The notes: a model not told the origin generated them from the letters alone. 64,000 nt of DNA from Escherichia ruysiae (GCF_031323975.1 NZ_JAVIWS010000001.1:3596001-3660000); one strand, 5' to 3'; counted from the stretch's first letter, positions 16,324 to 25,303 are shown. Translations and numbers: made by a program.

Positions 16324-18779
16324 GACGATTCCTTGTCCGCCAGCGCCTCCACAATCACCATCGCCGCCCGTTCCCCCGCCTTGCCATCCATAAACGCATC
16401 GCAATAGTGATGGCGAATCTCCGCCAGCTTCGCCTGCAACGCTTTCCAGTCAAACGCCTCTGACAGCAGATAACGCAGTTCCGCCATATCGTGGGCGACG
16501 GGTAATATCGCGCGGATTTGCTGGTCGGCGCTTTCGGGCGAGGAGTAGCTTTTCTCGCCATCGAGCAGTTCCGTCATGCCCGGAAAGTCGAGCAGGATCA
16601 CCCGCTTATCAATATGGATAGCATCGAAAATAAAACCGCTGTTATCGGTCAGCACATAATCCGCTTTATCCAGCAGTGCCAGCGTGTGCTGAGCAGAGTC
16701 GGTGCGCTGTTTTAAATGCCTGCGCGCCAGGGCCAGCGATGCCGCTTCTTCCGGGCGCGAGCGGGTGCCGTGGTGTAGTTTGCAAATCAGGTTCACATCA
16801 CCGCTTAAGCGTCCCAATTTTTCAGCCCAATGGGGCAGGGAGCTTAATGCACCAAACGTTGGGGCGTAGAGTACGGAGGGTTTACGCTCGTCCAGTTTGA
16901 TATTTTCCGGCAACGCACGGTTGAACGTGCCGTTATGCCAGGCGTCAAAGCGCGGATTACCAACCACTTTCGCGCTGCCAAAATGCGCCAGCGCCTGCTG
17001 GCTGTAGTGGCTGTAACACAAAATGCGCTGATAAAAACGGTTCCAGTCGGCGTGGTTCCACGTTTCTTTGGCTAAGCCGTACATGGCGCGGACATTCACC
17101 GCTGCCAGGCCATTGAGCGCGAGTGTGTGGTAGGGGCTAACCAGGCATTTCACTCGCTGACCGTGTGCCTGCATTTCTGACAGACGCATACCTTTAAGCT
17201 GCGGATCGTCGATGCTTTTCAGCGTTTCCAGCATTTCATCAAGAAACGGTTTAAACACGCGGTCGTTAATCACCAGCGTGCAGCCTTGCCCCTGCGCCTG
17301 CAGGGCGGTGATGATGGGGCGGTACAGCGCGTAGTGAAAGGAGGTTTCCATAAAAAAGCCGATGGTGTCGGCGATGGGTAACGCAGATGGCTTTGTGGCT
17401 ACGGGTAACTTATTGAAATAGTGACTAATGTTGTCAGTTACTTTTTTCTCGATATCACTAAAGCCTGGTCGCTGATAACAAAGGCTCGGATAACAGGCCA
17501 GCCATTTGTCGGCGCGCAGCAGCGGCTGCCAGCAGGCTTCCAGCGAGTGCTCATCGTTGCTCATCTGCTGCGCCAGTTGCGGGTAGTAGCGACTGTTCAC
17601 CAGATAAGCACACACTTTAAGGCAGTCCCGCGCGTGCACCAACCCCGGCAAGCTTTTTAGCATCGTTCCTTGGGTAATTTCGCCGCCGAGGATCATCACC
17701 TGCCAGGGGATTTTCGTCAGGCTGGCGAGCAGGGTGTTCAGCACCTGAATATGTTTCTCCTGCTTGAGAATGACCGCATCATCTTCCAGCAACAGATAGT
17801 TTTGCCAGCCGTGCTGTTGCGCCAGGCGCAGCGCCTGCAAGTGCGATTGAAGGCGGCCTCGTTGACCGTTTTCATCTTCGCAGGCGGCAATGCGGGTGAT
17901 CTTCTCGGGCGGAATATGCAGCAGTGCCAGTTCTTCACGGATCTGCTGTAAGCGATCCGGGCGTTTATCCAGATTGATCAATACGACCTGATCGATCGCC
18001 TGATGGTTGATCGTCTGGTGATGAGTGGCGTTATGCAGACTCAGATAAGCATTGCGTAGCAGCGGATCGCCGACGATTTCACCCAGTTCGGTGTTTACCG
18101 GCGTACTGGCCCCGAGAATAAAGTCTTTATCAAAGGTGTTGTGGCTGTGCGAGATACACAGAATGGTGCGCTCGCCGGGCAGTTGTAGCGGGTTAACGCT
18201 GAAATTGTCGGTGAAACTTTTCTCTTCGCCAAGGCTGCAATTATCGTCGTAACGGTGCTTTTTCAGGTAGTTACGGTGATAGCAAAAGGTGCCGTTGAGG
18301 ATGTTATGCGAGCCAAAGCTGCGGCTTTTGAAAATGCGGTTGATATGGCTGTACCAGATCGGTATCTGGTCGGAGCCGGAGATTAACGCCCGGTGTTTTT
18401 GCATCATGGCGATGGTGTACGAGATTTTATTTGCCGGGTAGTAGTCGTCATCATCCATACAAAGGATGTATTCGCCCGTCGCCAGTTCGTTAAGCATATT
18501 GCGTTTTTTGCCCAGCGGCAGTTTTTCCGGGTGATGGATATAGCGGATGTTAAAGGCTTCCGGCGTGTCATTGGTCAGCCGGTCGATGATGTGCTGGTAG
18601 CTTTGCGGGGAGTCGTCGAGGATGATGAGTTCGCGGCGGTCTGCCGGGTAATCCTGATAGCGGTACATATACAGCAGGTACGGCAGGAATGCGCTGCGAT
18701 TCCAGGTTGGCGTGACGACGCTGACAAACGGTTTTTCGCGGTGGGTGGCGAGTGTTTTGATGATGGTTGGTGTTGGCAT
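16308..18779 (-). CDS. Three-domain transferase: GT2 + GT25 + CDP-glycerol glycerophosphotransferase
   Basis: An 823-residue fusion. Residues 17-230: GT2 (GT-A) domain (VSVVTPTWNRSAFLPYLL, acidic metal site CMDDDDYYP at 107-115). Residues 264-445: GT25/LPS-type domain (VVLINLDKRPDRLQQI, LLLEDDAVIL at 329-338). Residues about 472-820: CDP-glycerol glycerophosphotransferase-like domain (VLYAPTFG, CKLHHGT, LTDNSGFIFDAI). I chose ATG 18779 (MPTPTIIKTL); the longer frame reads into a palindromic repeat. It is convergent to the CDP-glycerol synthase-like gene and upstream of no other gene on its strand except lafV. A role in modifying the lateral flagellin is inferred. Confidence 0.85.
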   Translation of the reverse strand: MPTPTIIKTLATHREKPFVSVVTPTWNRSAFLPYLLYMYRYQDYPADRRELIILDDSPQSYQHIIDRLTNDTPEAFNIRYIHHPEKLPLGKKRNMLNELATGEYILCMDDDDYYPANKISYTIAMMQKHRALISGSDQIPIWYSHINRIFKSRSFGSHNILNGTFCYHRNYLKKHRYDDNCSLGEEKSFTDNFSVNPLQLPGERTILCISHSHNTFDKDFILGASTPVNTELGEIVGDPLLRNAYLSLHNATHHQTINHQAIDQVVLINLDKRPDRLQQIREELALLHIPPEKITRIAACEDENGQRGRLQSHLQALRLAQQHGWQNYLLLEDDAVILKQEKHIQVLNTLLASLTKIPWQVMILGGEITQGTMLKSLPGLVHARDCLKVCAYLVNSRYYPQLAQQMSNDEHSLEACWQPLLRADKWLACYPSLCYQRPGFSDIEKKVTDNISHYFNKLPVATKPSALPIADTIGFFMETSFHYALYRPIITALQAQGQGCTLVINDRVFKPFLDEMLETLKSIDDPQLKGMRLSEMQAHGQRVKCLVSPYHTLALNGLAAVNVRAMYGLAKETWNHADWNRFYQRILCYSHYSQQALAHFGSAKVVGNPRFDAWHNGTFNRALPENIKLDERKPSVLYAPTFGALSSLPHWAEKLGRLSGDVNLICKLHHGTRSRPEEAASLALARRHLKQRTDSAQHTLALLDKADYVLTDNSGFIFDAIHIDKRVILLDFPGMTELLDGEKSYSSPESADQQIRAILPVAHDMAELRYLLSEAFDWKALQAKLAEIRHHYCDAFMDGKAGERAAMVIVEALADKESSGICR

Positions 18780-18828
18780 GGTGTTTGGGTAAGTTAATGG
18801 GTGAATGTGATGAATGTGCGCGCTGATG

Positions 18829-18941
18829 CCCTCACCCCGACCCTCTCCCACAGGGAGAGGGAGAAAACCAGCGCCGATTTTAACACCGTGCTCGATCGAT
18901 CCCCTCGCCCCTTTGGGGAGAGGGTTAGGGTGAGGGGCAAA
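18829..18941. repeat. Composite GC-rich palindromic repeat (two-unit element)
   Basis: Unit A (CCCTCACCCCG ... AGGGAGAGGG) is followed by a spacer of about 45 bp containing CTCGATCGAT, then unit B (CCCCTCGCCCC ... GGGTGAGGGG). The same arrangement recurs at 26194-26302 and, inverted and expanded, at 28465-28705. It separates lafV from the transferase gene. Confidence 0.8.
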
Positions 18942-18957
18942 GCGCGCACAGAGCGAC

Positions 18958-19887
18958 TCACGTCAGCAGCGAAAAAGCTGACAGCAGTGGCTCTGCGGCA
19001 CATAATGACTGAATTTGCTGGCGAATCGCCGCAGCATTTTCACTCACTCGCCAGCGTTCAAACATGGCGAAAAGGGCGAAAATATCCTCTTGTCGCAGTG
19101 GAGAATCATCCAGCGTCCACAAACTGATTAACGTGAGGAGGAGATAAAAATCGCACACCAGCGGGAAATAATCCGCCCCGTCTGCCTGCCCGATCGCATC
19201 GTGGTAAACGCGGTAGATCAGGTAATTACGCAAAATCCAGGGTGAAGTGGTGAAATGCTGCTGCCAGGTAGTTTGCCACTGCGCCTGAAGCTGCTGATGT
19301 AACAGGGCTTCGCTGTTGGCGTCATGCAATGTCAGTAAAGAAACCTGCAACGGCAGCGAGGCTTTGCGCGGGCTTTCCGGCAGAATCGACCAGTCAAACG
19401 CAAAACTTCCGAGCAGCGTCACCAGCTGGCGTGCCAGCTGTGGCACAGGTGGCAACTGGGCGAACTGTGCCTGTAGCGTACCTTTTCGCGCATGGTCGGC
19501 CAGCGCCTGCGGCAGCGTCGTCAAACGGGCCAGAGTATCGCCATTCTTGCCCGGCATTTTACTGGCGCGGGAGAGCAGGATACCGACGGCATACAGTGAC
19601 AATTCCGGGGTTAAATCGGCGAGCGTAAGGGTGCTCAAAATGACCTGGTTTAATATCACATCGCGTGCGGAAAGCTCACCGGCACTCTCTTCCATAGACC
19701 GATAGGTGAGCTGTAATTCAAACGCACTGGCGTTGTTGAGCACCGCTTCGCAGCTTTCTGGCTCTGTAAGCATCAGACTCAGGCGAATTTCATTTTTCCA
19801 TACCTTGCGGACATACAAAGGCGAACCAGGATGTTGTGCAATAAATTTGCGCACAAATTCAGGTTCGTAACATTCAATAAAACTCAT
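18958..19887 (-). CDS. lafV: LafV, FliB-like flagellin methylase homolog lacking the cysteine-rich segment
   Basis: A 309-residue protein. Its region VRKVWKNEIRLSLMLTEPES (about 29-48) aligns by eye with the KNEVRNSLSLACPE stretch of Salmonella FliB, and the C-terminal helical part (PWILRNYLIYRVYHDAI) is FliB-like. FliB methylates surface lysines of flagellin and needs an N-terminal Cys-rich [4Fe-4S] segment. Here, after CYEPEFVRKF, that segment is missing: the protein is about 90 residues short and has only four scattered Cys. ATG 19887 is chosen because the TTG at 19926 lies within a sigma54 promoter. Confidence 0.72.
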   Translation of the reverse strand: MSFIECYEPEFVRKFIAQHPGSPLYVRKVWKNEIRLSLMLTEPESCEAVLNNASAFELQLTYRSMEESAGELSARDVILNQVILSTLTLADLTPELSLYAVGILLSRASKMPGKNGDTLARLTTLPQALADHARKGTLQAQFAQLPPVPQLARQLVTLLGSFAFDWSILPESPRKASLPLQVSLLTLHDANSEALLHQQLQAQWQTTWQQHFTTSPWILRNYLIYRVYHDAIGQADGADYFPLVCDFYLLLTLISLWTLDDSPLRQEDIFALFAMFERWRVSENAAAIRQQIQSLCAAEPLLSAFSLLT

Positions 19888-19920
19888 AGGTGGCTTCCAG
19901 TCTTTAATGCTGAACAGGAA

Positions 19921-19938
19921 TTGCAATTACCGTGCCGG
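19921..19938 (-). promoter_or_regulatory. Sigma54 promoter of lafV
   Basis: Read on the minus strand: CCGGCACGGTAATTGCAA, that is -24 GGCACG and -12 TTGCA with GG-N10-GC spacing, matching the sigma54 consensus (TGGCACG-N4-TTGCA). Transcription should begin near 19911, about 25 nt before the lafV ATG. It is a likely LafK target. Confidence 0.82.
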
Positions 19939-20014
19939 AAAATTTTTTAATATAAAACAAAGAATTGTTTTTCAGGCGGAAAATCCATTTCCGCTATGGG
20001 GTAAGGAATGGTCA

Positions 20015-20443
20015 TTATTCCTGATAAATAAAATCCGCTTCGCTGCCTAAAAAAGACTGAATAAATTCATACTGACGAATCAACAATTCACCGTTTTTAT
20101 CGTTATACGCCTTACAGCGTTCGGCTTTTTGTTCAAGTCGTTGCCACAAGCGTTGTGCCGCCTCTTTTTGTACGGCGGGTAACCAGTTAAAAATCTGCTC
20201 TAAACCTTCCCGATTGACACTGACGCCGAGAAATTTCAGCAGGCTGTGGCGTTGTTGGCTGTGGCTGTTTAACTGATCGTAGTGATGCGTTATCTCATCA
20301 TTCACCGCCAGTAATTCCTCACTCGCGCGGCGAATCATGCAGATCCGCTGTCGCTGAAGCAGTTCGCGCAGGGAATCATACAGCGCGTCATCGTCGCGAA
20401 TGCCCTGTAGCAGCGCCTTTACCTGTTGCAACCGAATACTCAC
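20015..20443 (-). CDS. lfgN: LfgN, lateral flagellar FlgN chaperone
   Basis: A 142-residue helical protein in the flgA-flgM-flgN order. FlgN-family chaperones escort the hook-associated proteins FlgK and FlgL (here LfgK, LfgL) to the export gate. Sequence features are limited to amphipathic helices (RICMIRRASEELLAVNDEIT), so the call depends strongly on context. Confidence 0.87.
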   Translation of the reverse strand: MSIRLQQVKALLQGIRDDDALYDSLRELLQRQRICMIRRASEELLAVNDEITHHYDQLNSHSQQRHSLLKFLGVSVNREGLEQIFNWLPAVQKEAAQRLWQRLEQKAERCKAYNDKNGELLIRQYEFIQSFLGSEADFIYQE

Positions 20444-20455
20444 TTTATCGGCCTC

Positions 20456-20734
20456 TTAGTTCTGGAAAAAACTCAGCATGTCGCTGGCTAATTGTTCGGT
20501 GTCCACTTGCAGACTGCCAGAGGCCAGCATCGCCTGCATTTGCGCCACTTTGTCGCTGTCGATATCGCTCTCTTGCTGGTCGTTCAGCGTTTGCTGGGCA
20601 GACTGCAATCCTGCCTGGGTAATGTCGTCGGCGCTCAGCGTGGTAGTGGTGGCCGCCGTGCTTTTGCTGGTCTGGCGGGTGCCAGCAGCGGTAGCAATTG
20701 GGCGATTGCCAGGCATAGTCGGGGTGATTTTCAT
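20456..20734 (-). CDS. lfgM: LfgM, lateral anti-sigma28 factor (FlgM)
   Basis: A 92-residue protein with the FlgM pattern: a disordered N-terminus beginning MKITP and a C-terminal sigma-binding half (DIDSDKVAQMQAMLASGSLQ, then a closing DMLSFFQN). It should bind LafS until the hook is finished, then be exported. It lies 12 bp before lfgN. Confidence 0.94.
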   Translation of the reverse strand: MKITPTMPGNRPIATAAGTRQTSKSTAATTTTLSADDITQAGLQSAQQTLNDQQESDIDSDKVAQMQAMLASGSLQVDTEQLASDMLSFFQN

Positions 20735-20814
20735 CGCAACCTCGTCTCTGTTTGAAGGTGTGTTACTCCGGTAAAGCGGTGAATGTGGGGCAAAACTTTA
20801 ATCGCCTGCGCAAA

Positions 20815-21552
20815 TTACTCTGCGGTCACTGTCGTCACCACGCCGCTTTCCGCCACCATCGCGCTGATGACCCGCTGGCTGCTGGCGTTACGTACTTTCA
20901 CCATCTCCCCTTTGCGACCATTTTTCAGCGCCACGCCGGGCATCGACGCGGTGATCCCCACGCTCTGGTAAACAATCATCACCGGTTGATCGCGCCCGAC
21001 CAGCACCGGAGAAACCAGTTCCTCTTTGGTGATGGGTTTACCTGGTTGCAGGGCGTGTTTACTGCTCAAACCAATCGCGTCATCAAGAGCCATCAACACA
21101 TCTCGCCGTTGGGCACTGACGTTGTAAGGCTTCAGTTCCACATCATTCGCCGTAAGCGGCGTATCGCGGGCAATCACTGACTTTGCCATCACCACTGGCA
21201 CCCGCACATCCGGGCGCACTGCCACGTTCATCTGCCAGCTTTGCGGGCAACTGATGGTGAAGTTCATCCGGTTGAGGGCTATGTCAGTTGGCGAAGTCAG
21301 CGTGACGGCGGGTGTAGTCGCACAGGGCGCGGCAGTCGCAATCTGTGAGGGAATGTAGACGTTAAAGGTGTAGCGATAGTCATGCCACTGCCGCTGCTGT
21401 GCCAGTGATTCAATCTGCTGGCTGGCGGCGCTCAGCATCTGAGCGTTGACTTGTTCCCGCGCGCTGTGTTGCACGGGATGGATGGCGGCGTAGCCCGGTA
21501 AGGCCAGCGCCAGGAGGAAGAACATCTTCCGCCCGCAAAATTGAAAACTCAT
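20815..21552 (-). CDS. lfgA: LfgA, lateral flagellar P-ring chaperone (FlgA)
   Basis: A 245-residue periplasmic protein with a signal peptide (MFFLLALALPGYA region, residues 10-22). It has the SAF/ChapFlgA C-terminal domain (VMAKSVIARDTPLTANDVEL, GKPITKEELVSPVLVGRDQP). FlgA assists assembly of the P-ring protein LfgI. Divergent from lfgB; the 80 bp between lfgA and lfgM probably contains the lfgMN promoter or read-through. Confidence 0.94.
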   Translation of the reverse strand: MSFQFCGRKMFFLLALALPGYAAIHPVQHSAREQVNAQMLSAASQQIESLAQQRQWHDYRYTFNVYIPSQIATAAPCATTPAVTLTSPTDIALNRMNFTISCPQSWQMNVAVRPDVRVPVVMAKSVIARDTPLTANDVELKPYNVSAQRRDVLMALDDAIGLSSKHALQPGKPITKEELVSPVLVGRDQPVMIVYQSVGITASMPGVALKNGRKGEMVKVRNASSQRVISAMVAESGVVTTVTAE

Positions 21553-21580
21553 AAACCCTTTCTCATCAGTTACTTAAAAA

Positions 21581-21597
21581 TTGGCACAGCGATTGCT
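21581..21597 (+). promoter_or_regulatory. Sigma54 promoter of the lfgB operon
   Basis: TTGGCACAGCGATTGCT: -24 TTGGCACA and -12 TTGCT with exact GG-N10-GC spacing (GG 21583-21584, GC 21595-21596). Predicted transcription start near 21608. It drives the rod-hook operon lfgBCD and onward, probably under LafK. Confidence 0.87.
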
Positions 21598-21633
21598 TAG
21601 CGTATGCGGATTGAAGCAGGAGTGACGCAAGAA

Positions 21634-21969
21634 ATGGGGATCAGTTTTCAACAGGCATTGGGAGTGCATCCGCAGGCAGTGAAGTTACGTCTTGAGAGGA
21701 CCGAGCTACTGACTGCGAATCTGGCGAATGTCGATACGCCAAATTTCAAGGCTAAAGATATTGATTTTGCCAGGGAGATGCAACGGGCAAATAACGCGGC
21801 GGTGGATGTCCAGTACCGCGTACCGATGCAGCCGTCGGAAGATGGCAACACCGTGGAACTGAACAGCGAACAGGCGCGATTTTCACAAAATAGTATGGAT
21901 TATCAAAGCAGTCTGACCTTTCTGAATCTGCAAATCAGCGGCATCAGAGAGGCCATTGAAGGGAAATAA
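21634..21969 (+). CDS. lfgB: LfgB, lateral flagellar FlgB proximal rod protein
   Basis: A 111-residue rod protein with the FlgB/FlgC signature LTANLANVDTPNFKAKDIDF (residues about 27-46). I start at ATG 21634 (GGAG 11 nt upstream). The ATG at 21604 would lie before or at the predicted sigma54 start site, so it is unlikely to be translated. Confidence 0.93.
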   Translation: MGISFQQALGVHPQAVKLRLERTELLTANLANVDTPNFKAKDIDFAREMQRANNAAVDVQYRVPMQPSEDGNTVELNSEQARFSQNSMDYQSSLTFLNLQISGIREAIEGK

Positions 21970-21971
21970 GC

Positions 21972-22403
21972 ATGTCATTTACTGATATCTATCAGATTTC
22001 CGGCTCGGCGATGACGGCGCAAACGCTGCGTCTGAATACCGTCGCCAGTAACCTGGCAAATGCCAATGCGCCCGCCAGCAGCGAGGCGCAGGCGTATAAA
22101 GCGCGCAGCCCGGTGTTTGCGGCGGTGTATCACCACAGCTTGCTGGCGGGAACACATCGTCATGCCATTGACGGCGCCAGCGTGCAGGTGCAGGACGTGC
22201 TGCAAACCGGCGGGGCGGTGAAACGCTATGAACCGCATTCGCCGCTCGCCGATGCTAACGGGGATGTCTGGTATCCCGACGTCAACGTGGTGGAGCAGAT
22301 GGCGGACATGATGTCGGCTTCGCGCGATTTTGAAACCAACGTTGATGTGCTCAACAACGTGAAAAGTATGCAGCAAAGCCTGCTGAAACTGGGAGAAGCC
22401 TGA
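21972..22403 (+). CDS. lfgC: LfgC, lateral flagellar FlgC proximal rod protein
   Basis: A 143-residue rod protein with the N-terminal motif NTVASNLANANAPASSEA and the C-terminal VNVVEQMADMMSASRDFETN typical of FlgC. It starts 2 bp after lfgB and its stop overlaps the lfgD start by one base. Confidence 0.95.
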   Translation: MSFTDIYQISGSAMTAQTLRLNTVASNLANANAPASSEAQAYKARSPVFAAVYHHSLLAGTHRHAIDGASVQVQDVLQTGGAVKRYEPHSPLADANGDVWYPDVNVVEQMADMMSASRDFETNVDVLNNVKSMQQSLLKLGEA

Positions 22404-23116
22404 TGAATACCCTGGCGCTGAATGCGCAATCGCCGCAGCCGACCGCCACGGCGGAAAGCAATAACGTGGCGGCCAGCGACACGACAAGCAGCAGCGATAG
22501 CTCGCCCGTCGATACTTTCCTGACGCTGTTTGTCGCCGAGATCCAAAACCAGGACCCGACCGACCCGACCGACGCCACCGAATATATCGACCAGCTTTCG
22601 TCGATGGCGCAGGTGGCGATGATGGAGGAGATGAGCGTGCAGGCCAACACCAACGCGGTGCTGATGAGCAACATTCAGGTGATGGCGCTTGGCAACCTGG
22701 TGGGCGACGACATTATGGTACAGACCTCCGCCTTGCAGGTAAGCGACCAGACTATTAACGGTCGCGCCACGCTGGACGATGCCTGTACCACTGCCGATCT
22801 CCACTTTACCGATGCCGCAGGCGATGACTACACCGTCTCGCTAATCCCGGAAGGCAGTTCTTCCGTGGGGCCAGGGCAGGTGGATTTCTCAATTAATCCG
22901 GCTGATTACGGCATCCCGCCGGGCGATTACGACGTCTCGGTGGTGACCAACACCGGGGAAGAAGAAGTGCCGATTGAAGTCTCCGGCGAAGTGGAAGATG
23001 TACGCATCCCGCTCGACGGCAGCTCTCCGGTGCTCAACGTTGCAGGCGTGGGCGAAGTGCCATTCACCATGATTAGCCAGTTTGGCGTACCCGATGCCGA
23101 CAGTGATGTGGCGTGA
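22403..23116 (+). CDS. lfgD: LfgD, lateral flagellar FlgD hook-cap protein
   Basis: A 237-residue hook scaffold/cap. The N-terminal motif DTFLTLFVAEIQNQDPTDP (about 34-52) is diagnostic of FlgD, followed by the FLgD Ig/tudor-like C-terminal part. It is exported through the lateral apparatus and caps the growing LfgE hook. Confidence 0.95.
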   Translation: MNTLALNAQSPQPTATAESNNVAASDTTSSSDSSPVDTFLTLFVAEIQNQDPTDPTDATEYIDQLSSMAQVAMMEEMSVQANTNAVLMSNIQVMALGNLVGDDIMVQTSALQVSDQTINGRATLDDACTTADLHFTDAAGDDYTVSLIPEGSSSVGPGQVDFSINPADYGIPPGDYDVSVVTNTGEEEVPIEVSGEVEDVRIPLDGSSPVLNVAGVGEVPFTMISQFGVPDADSDVA

Positions 23117-23123
23117 TGTCCGG

Positions 23124-23320
23124 TGCCAAATTGCCTGATGCGCTTCGCTTATCAGGCCTACATGAAACAGCAATGTATTGAATCTGCATGGTTTTGTAGG
23201 CCGGATAAGGCGTTCACGCCGCATCCGGCGTTCGGTGCAAGATGCCTGATGCGACGCTGGCGCGTCTTATCAGGCCTACGAATTCGCGCATATTTTTATG
23301 TTCACGCCGTATCCGGCAAA
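23124..23320. repeat. REP/BIME cluster
   Basis: Several REP units in alternating orientation (GCCTGATGCG...CTTATCAGGCCTAC, TAGGCCGGATAAGGCG...CGCATCCGGC) lie between lfgD and lfgE. They may stabilise upstream mRNA or lower lfgE expression relative to lfgBCD; that is inferred. Confidence 0.85.
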
Positions 23321-23363
23321 ACAACGGGCACGCTGCCAAAATCTGAATTAACAGGAAGAAACA

Positions 23364-24566
23364 ATGAGTTATGAAATTGCCGCAACGGGGCTGAATGCCG
23401 TTAACGAACAGCTCGACGGGATCAGTAACAACATCGCTAACGCCGGAACGGTGGGCTATAAGTCGATGACCACCCAGTTTTCAGCGATGTATGCCGGAAG
23501 TCAGGCGATGGGCGTCAGCGTGGCAGGCACGGCGCAAAGTATTTCCCGTGGCGGCTCGCTGGTATCCACCGGCAACGCGCTGGATCTGGCGATTAACAAC
23601 GATGGTTTTTTTGTTACCTGCGACAGCGCGGGCAACATTTCTTATACCCGTGCCGGTTCGTTTGAAACCGACAAAAACGGTTATATCGTAAACGCGTCGG
23701 GCGCTTATTTGCAGGGCTATCCGGTCGATGACAGCGGCACCCTGCAAACCGGCACGGTGACGGATATCCAGATCAAAACCGGCAATATCCCGGCGCAGGC
23801 CAGCAGCAGCCTGACCTTTACCGCCAACTTCAACGCCAGCGATGCGGCTATCGACCGCACCACCGTACCGTTCGACCCGGCCAACAGTAGCTCGTACACC
23901 GACAGCTACACCACCACGGTGTACGACTCATTAGGTAACGAACACTCGGTATGCCAGTATTTCACCAAAACCAGCGATAACACCTGGGAAGTGCAGTACA
24001 CCTTCGACGGTCAGCAGCAGACCGGCGTTCCGGCGACGACATTAACCTTCGACCCGAACACCGGGAAGCTGACTTCACCAACCACGCCGCAGACCATTGA
24101 GTTTCAGACCGACGCCGCCGCACCCATCGATTTAACCGTCGATTACTCCACCTGTACGCAATACGGCTCGGACTTCTCGGTCACCACCAACTCCGCCAAC
24201 GGCTACGCCTCTGCAACGCAAAACGGTGTGCAGGTCGATGATGATGGCAAAGTTTACGCCACCTACAGCAACGGCGAGCGCATGTTGCAGGGGCAGGTGG
24301 TGCTGGCGACCTTCCCGAATGAAAACGGCCTCGAAGCGGTGAGCGGCACCGCGTGGGTACAAACGGGGGAATCCGGCACTCCGCTGATTGGCGTTCCCGG
24401 CTCCGGCACCTGCGGCACGCTCACGTCCGGCGTGCTTGAAAGCTCTAACGTCGATATCACCAGCGAACTGGTCAACCTGATGACCGCCCAGCGTAACTAT
24501 CAGGCCAACACCAAAGTGATCGCCACCAGTACACAGCTCGATGACGCGCTGTTCCAGGCAATGTAA
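23364..24566 (+). CDS. lfgE: LfgE, lateral flagellar hook protein (FlgE)
   Basis: A 400-residue hook subunit with the flagellar basal-body rod N-terminal motif (GISNNIANAGTVGYKS), the middle FlgE domains, and the C-terminal SNVDITSELVNLMTAQRNYQ helix. A good ribosome-binding site (AGGAAG) precedes ATG. It overlaps lfgF by one base. Confidence 0.96.
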   Translation: MSYEIAATGLNAVNEQLDGISNNIANAGTVGYKSMTTQFSAMYAGSQAMGVSVAGTAQSISRGGSLVSTGNALDLAINNDGFFVTCDSAGNISYTRAGSFETDKNGYIVNASGAYLQGYPVDDSGTLQTGTVTDIQIKTGNIPAQASSSLTFTANFNASDAAIDRTTVPFDPANSSSYTDSYTTTVYDSLGNEHSVCQYFTKTSDNTWEVQYTFDGQQQTGVPATTLTFDPNTGKLTSPTTPQTIEFQTDAAAPIDLTVDYSTCTQYGSDFSVTTNSANGYASATQNGVQVDDDGKVYATYSNGERMLQGQVVLATFPNENGLEAVSGTAWVQTGESGTPLIGVPGSGTCGTLTSGVLESSNVDITSELVNLMTAQRNYQANTKVIATSTQLDDALFQAM

Positions 24567-25303
24567 TGGATCGCCTGATTTATACCGCCCTGAGCGGGGC
24601 TTCTCAGACGTTGTACGAGCAGCAAATTAGCGCCAACAACCTTGCGAACGTCAACACCAACGGTTTTCGTGCCGATATGGCGATGGCGACCAACGACAAG
24701 GTGAAAGGCGGTGGCTTCGACACGCGCTATATGGCGCAGGAAGGAGCCAGCGGCGTGAACGACAGCACGGGCGTGGCGGAGAAAACCGAGCGCCCGCTGG
24801 ACGTGGCGATTCAGGGCGCGGGTTACATTGCAGTGCAGGATAAAAACGGCAACGAAGTCTATACCCGCAACGGCAACATTCAGCAGGACGATCAGGGGCA
24901 ACTGACCATCAATGGCAATCTGGTGTTGGGGGATAACGGGCCGATCATTCTGCCGCCGAACGCGATTGCCTCGTTTGGCAGCGACGGCACGCTCTCGGTG
25001 ACGCCCGATGACGGTGACGTGACCGCGACGATGGATATCGACCGCCTGAAGCTGGTGGATATTCCGGTCGCTAACCTGGCGAAAAACGGCGAAGGGATGC
25101 TGGTAACTGCCGACGGAGTTCCGGCTCAACGCGATGAAAACATCAAAGTCAGCGGCGGTTTTCTGGAGGGCAGTAACGTCTCGGCGGTGAGTGAGATGAT
25201 GTCGTCCATCGCCATGAATCGTCAGTTCGAAGCGCAGATCAAGATGATGAAAACCGCCGAAGATATCAGCGACGCGGGCAACCGCTTATTGCGCGGCTCG
25301 TAA
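24566..25303 (+). CDS. lfgF: LfgF, lateral flagellar proximal rod protein (FlgF)
   Basis: A 245-residue rod protein. The N-terminus MDRLIYTALSGASQTLYEQQ and motif SANNLANVNTNGFRADMAM are characteristic of FlgF; the C-terminus NRQFEAQIKMMKTAEDISDA matches the rod coiled-coil segment. Confidence 0.96.
   Translation: MDRLIYTALSGASQTLYEQQISANNLANVNTNGFRADMAMATNDKVKGGGFDTRYMAQEGASGVNDSTGVAEKTERPLDVAIQGAGYIAVQDKNGNEVYTRNGNIQQDDQGQLTINGNLVLGDNGPIILPPNAIASFGSDGTLSVTPDDGDVTATMDIDRLKLVDIPVANLAKNGEGMLVTADGVPAQRDENIKVSGGFLEGSNVSAVSEMMSSIAMNRQFEAQIKMMKTAEDISDAGNRLLRGS

Noticed and set aside
19888..19926. N-terminal extension of LafV from TTG 19926
   Set aside because: The codons overlap the sigma54 promoter and would not be transcribed.
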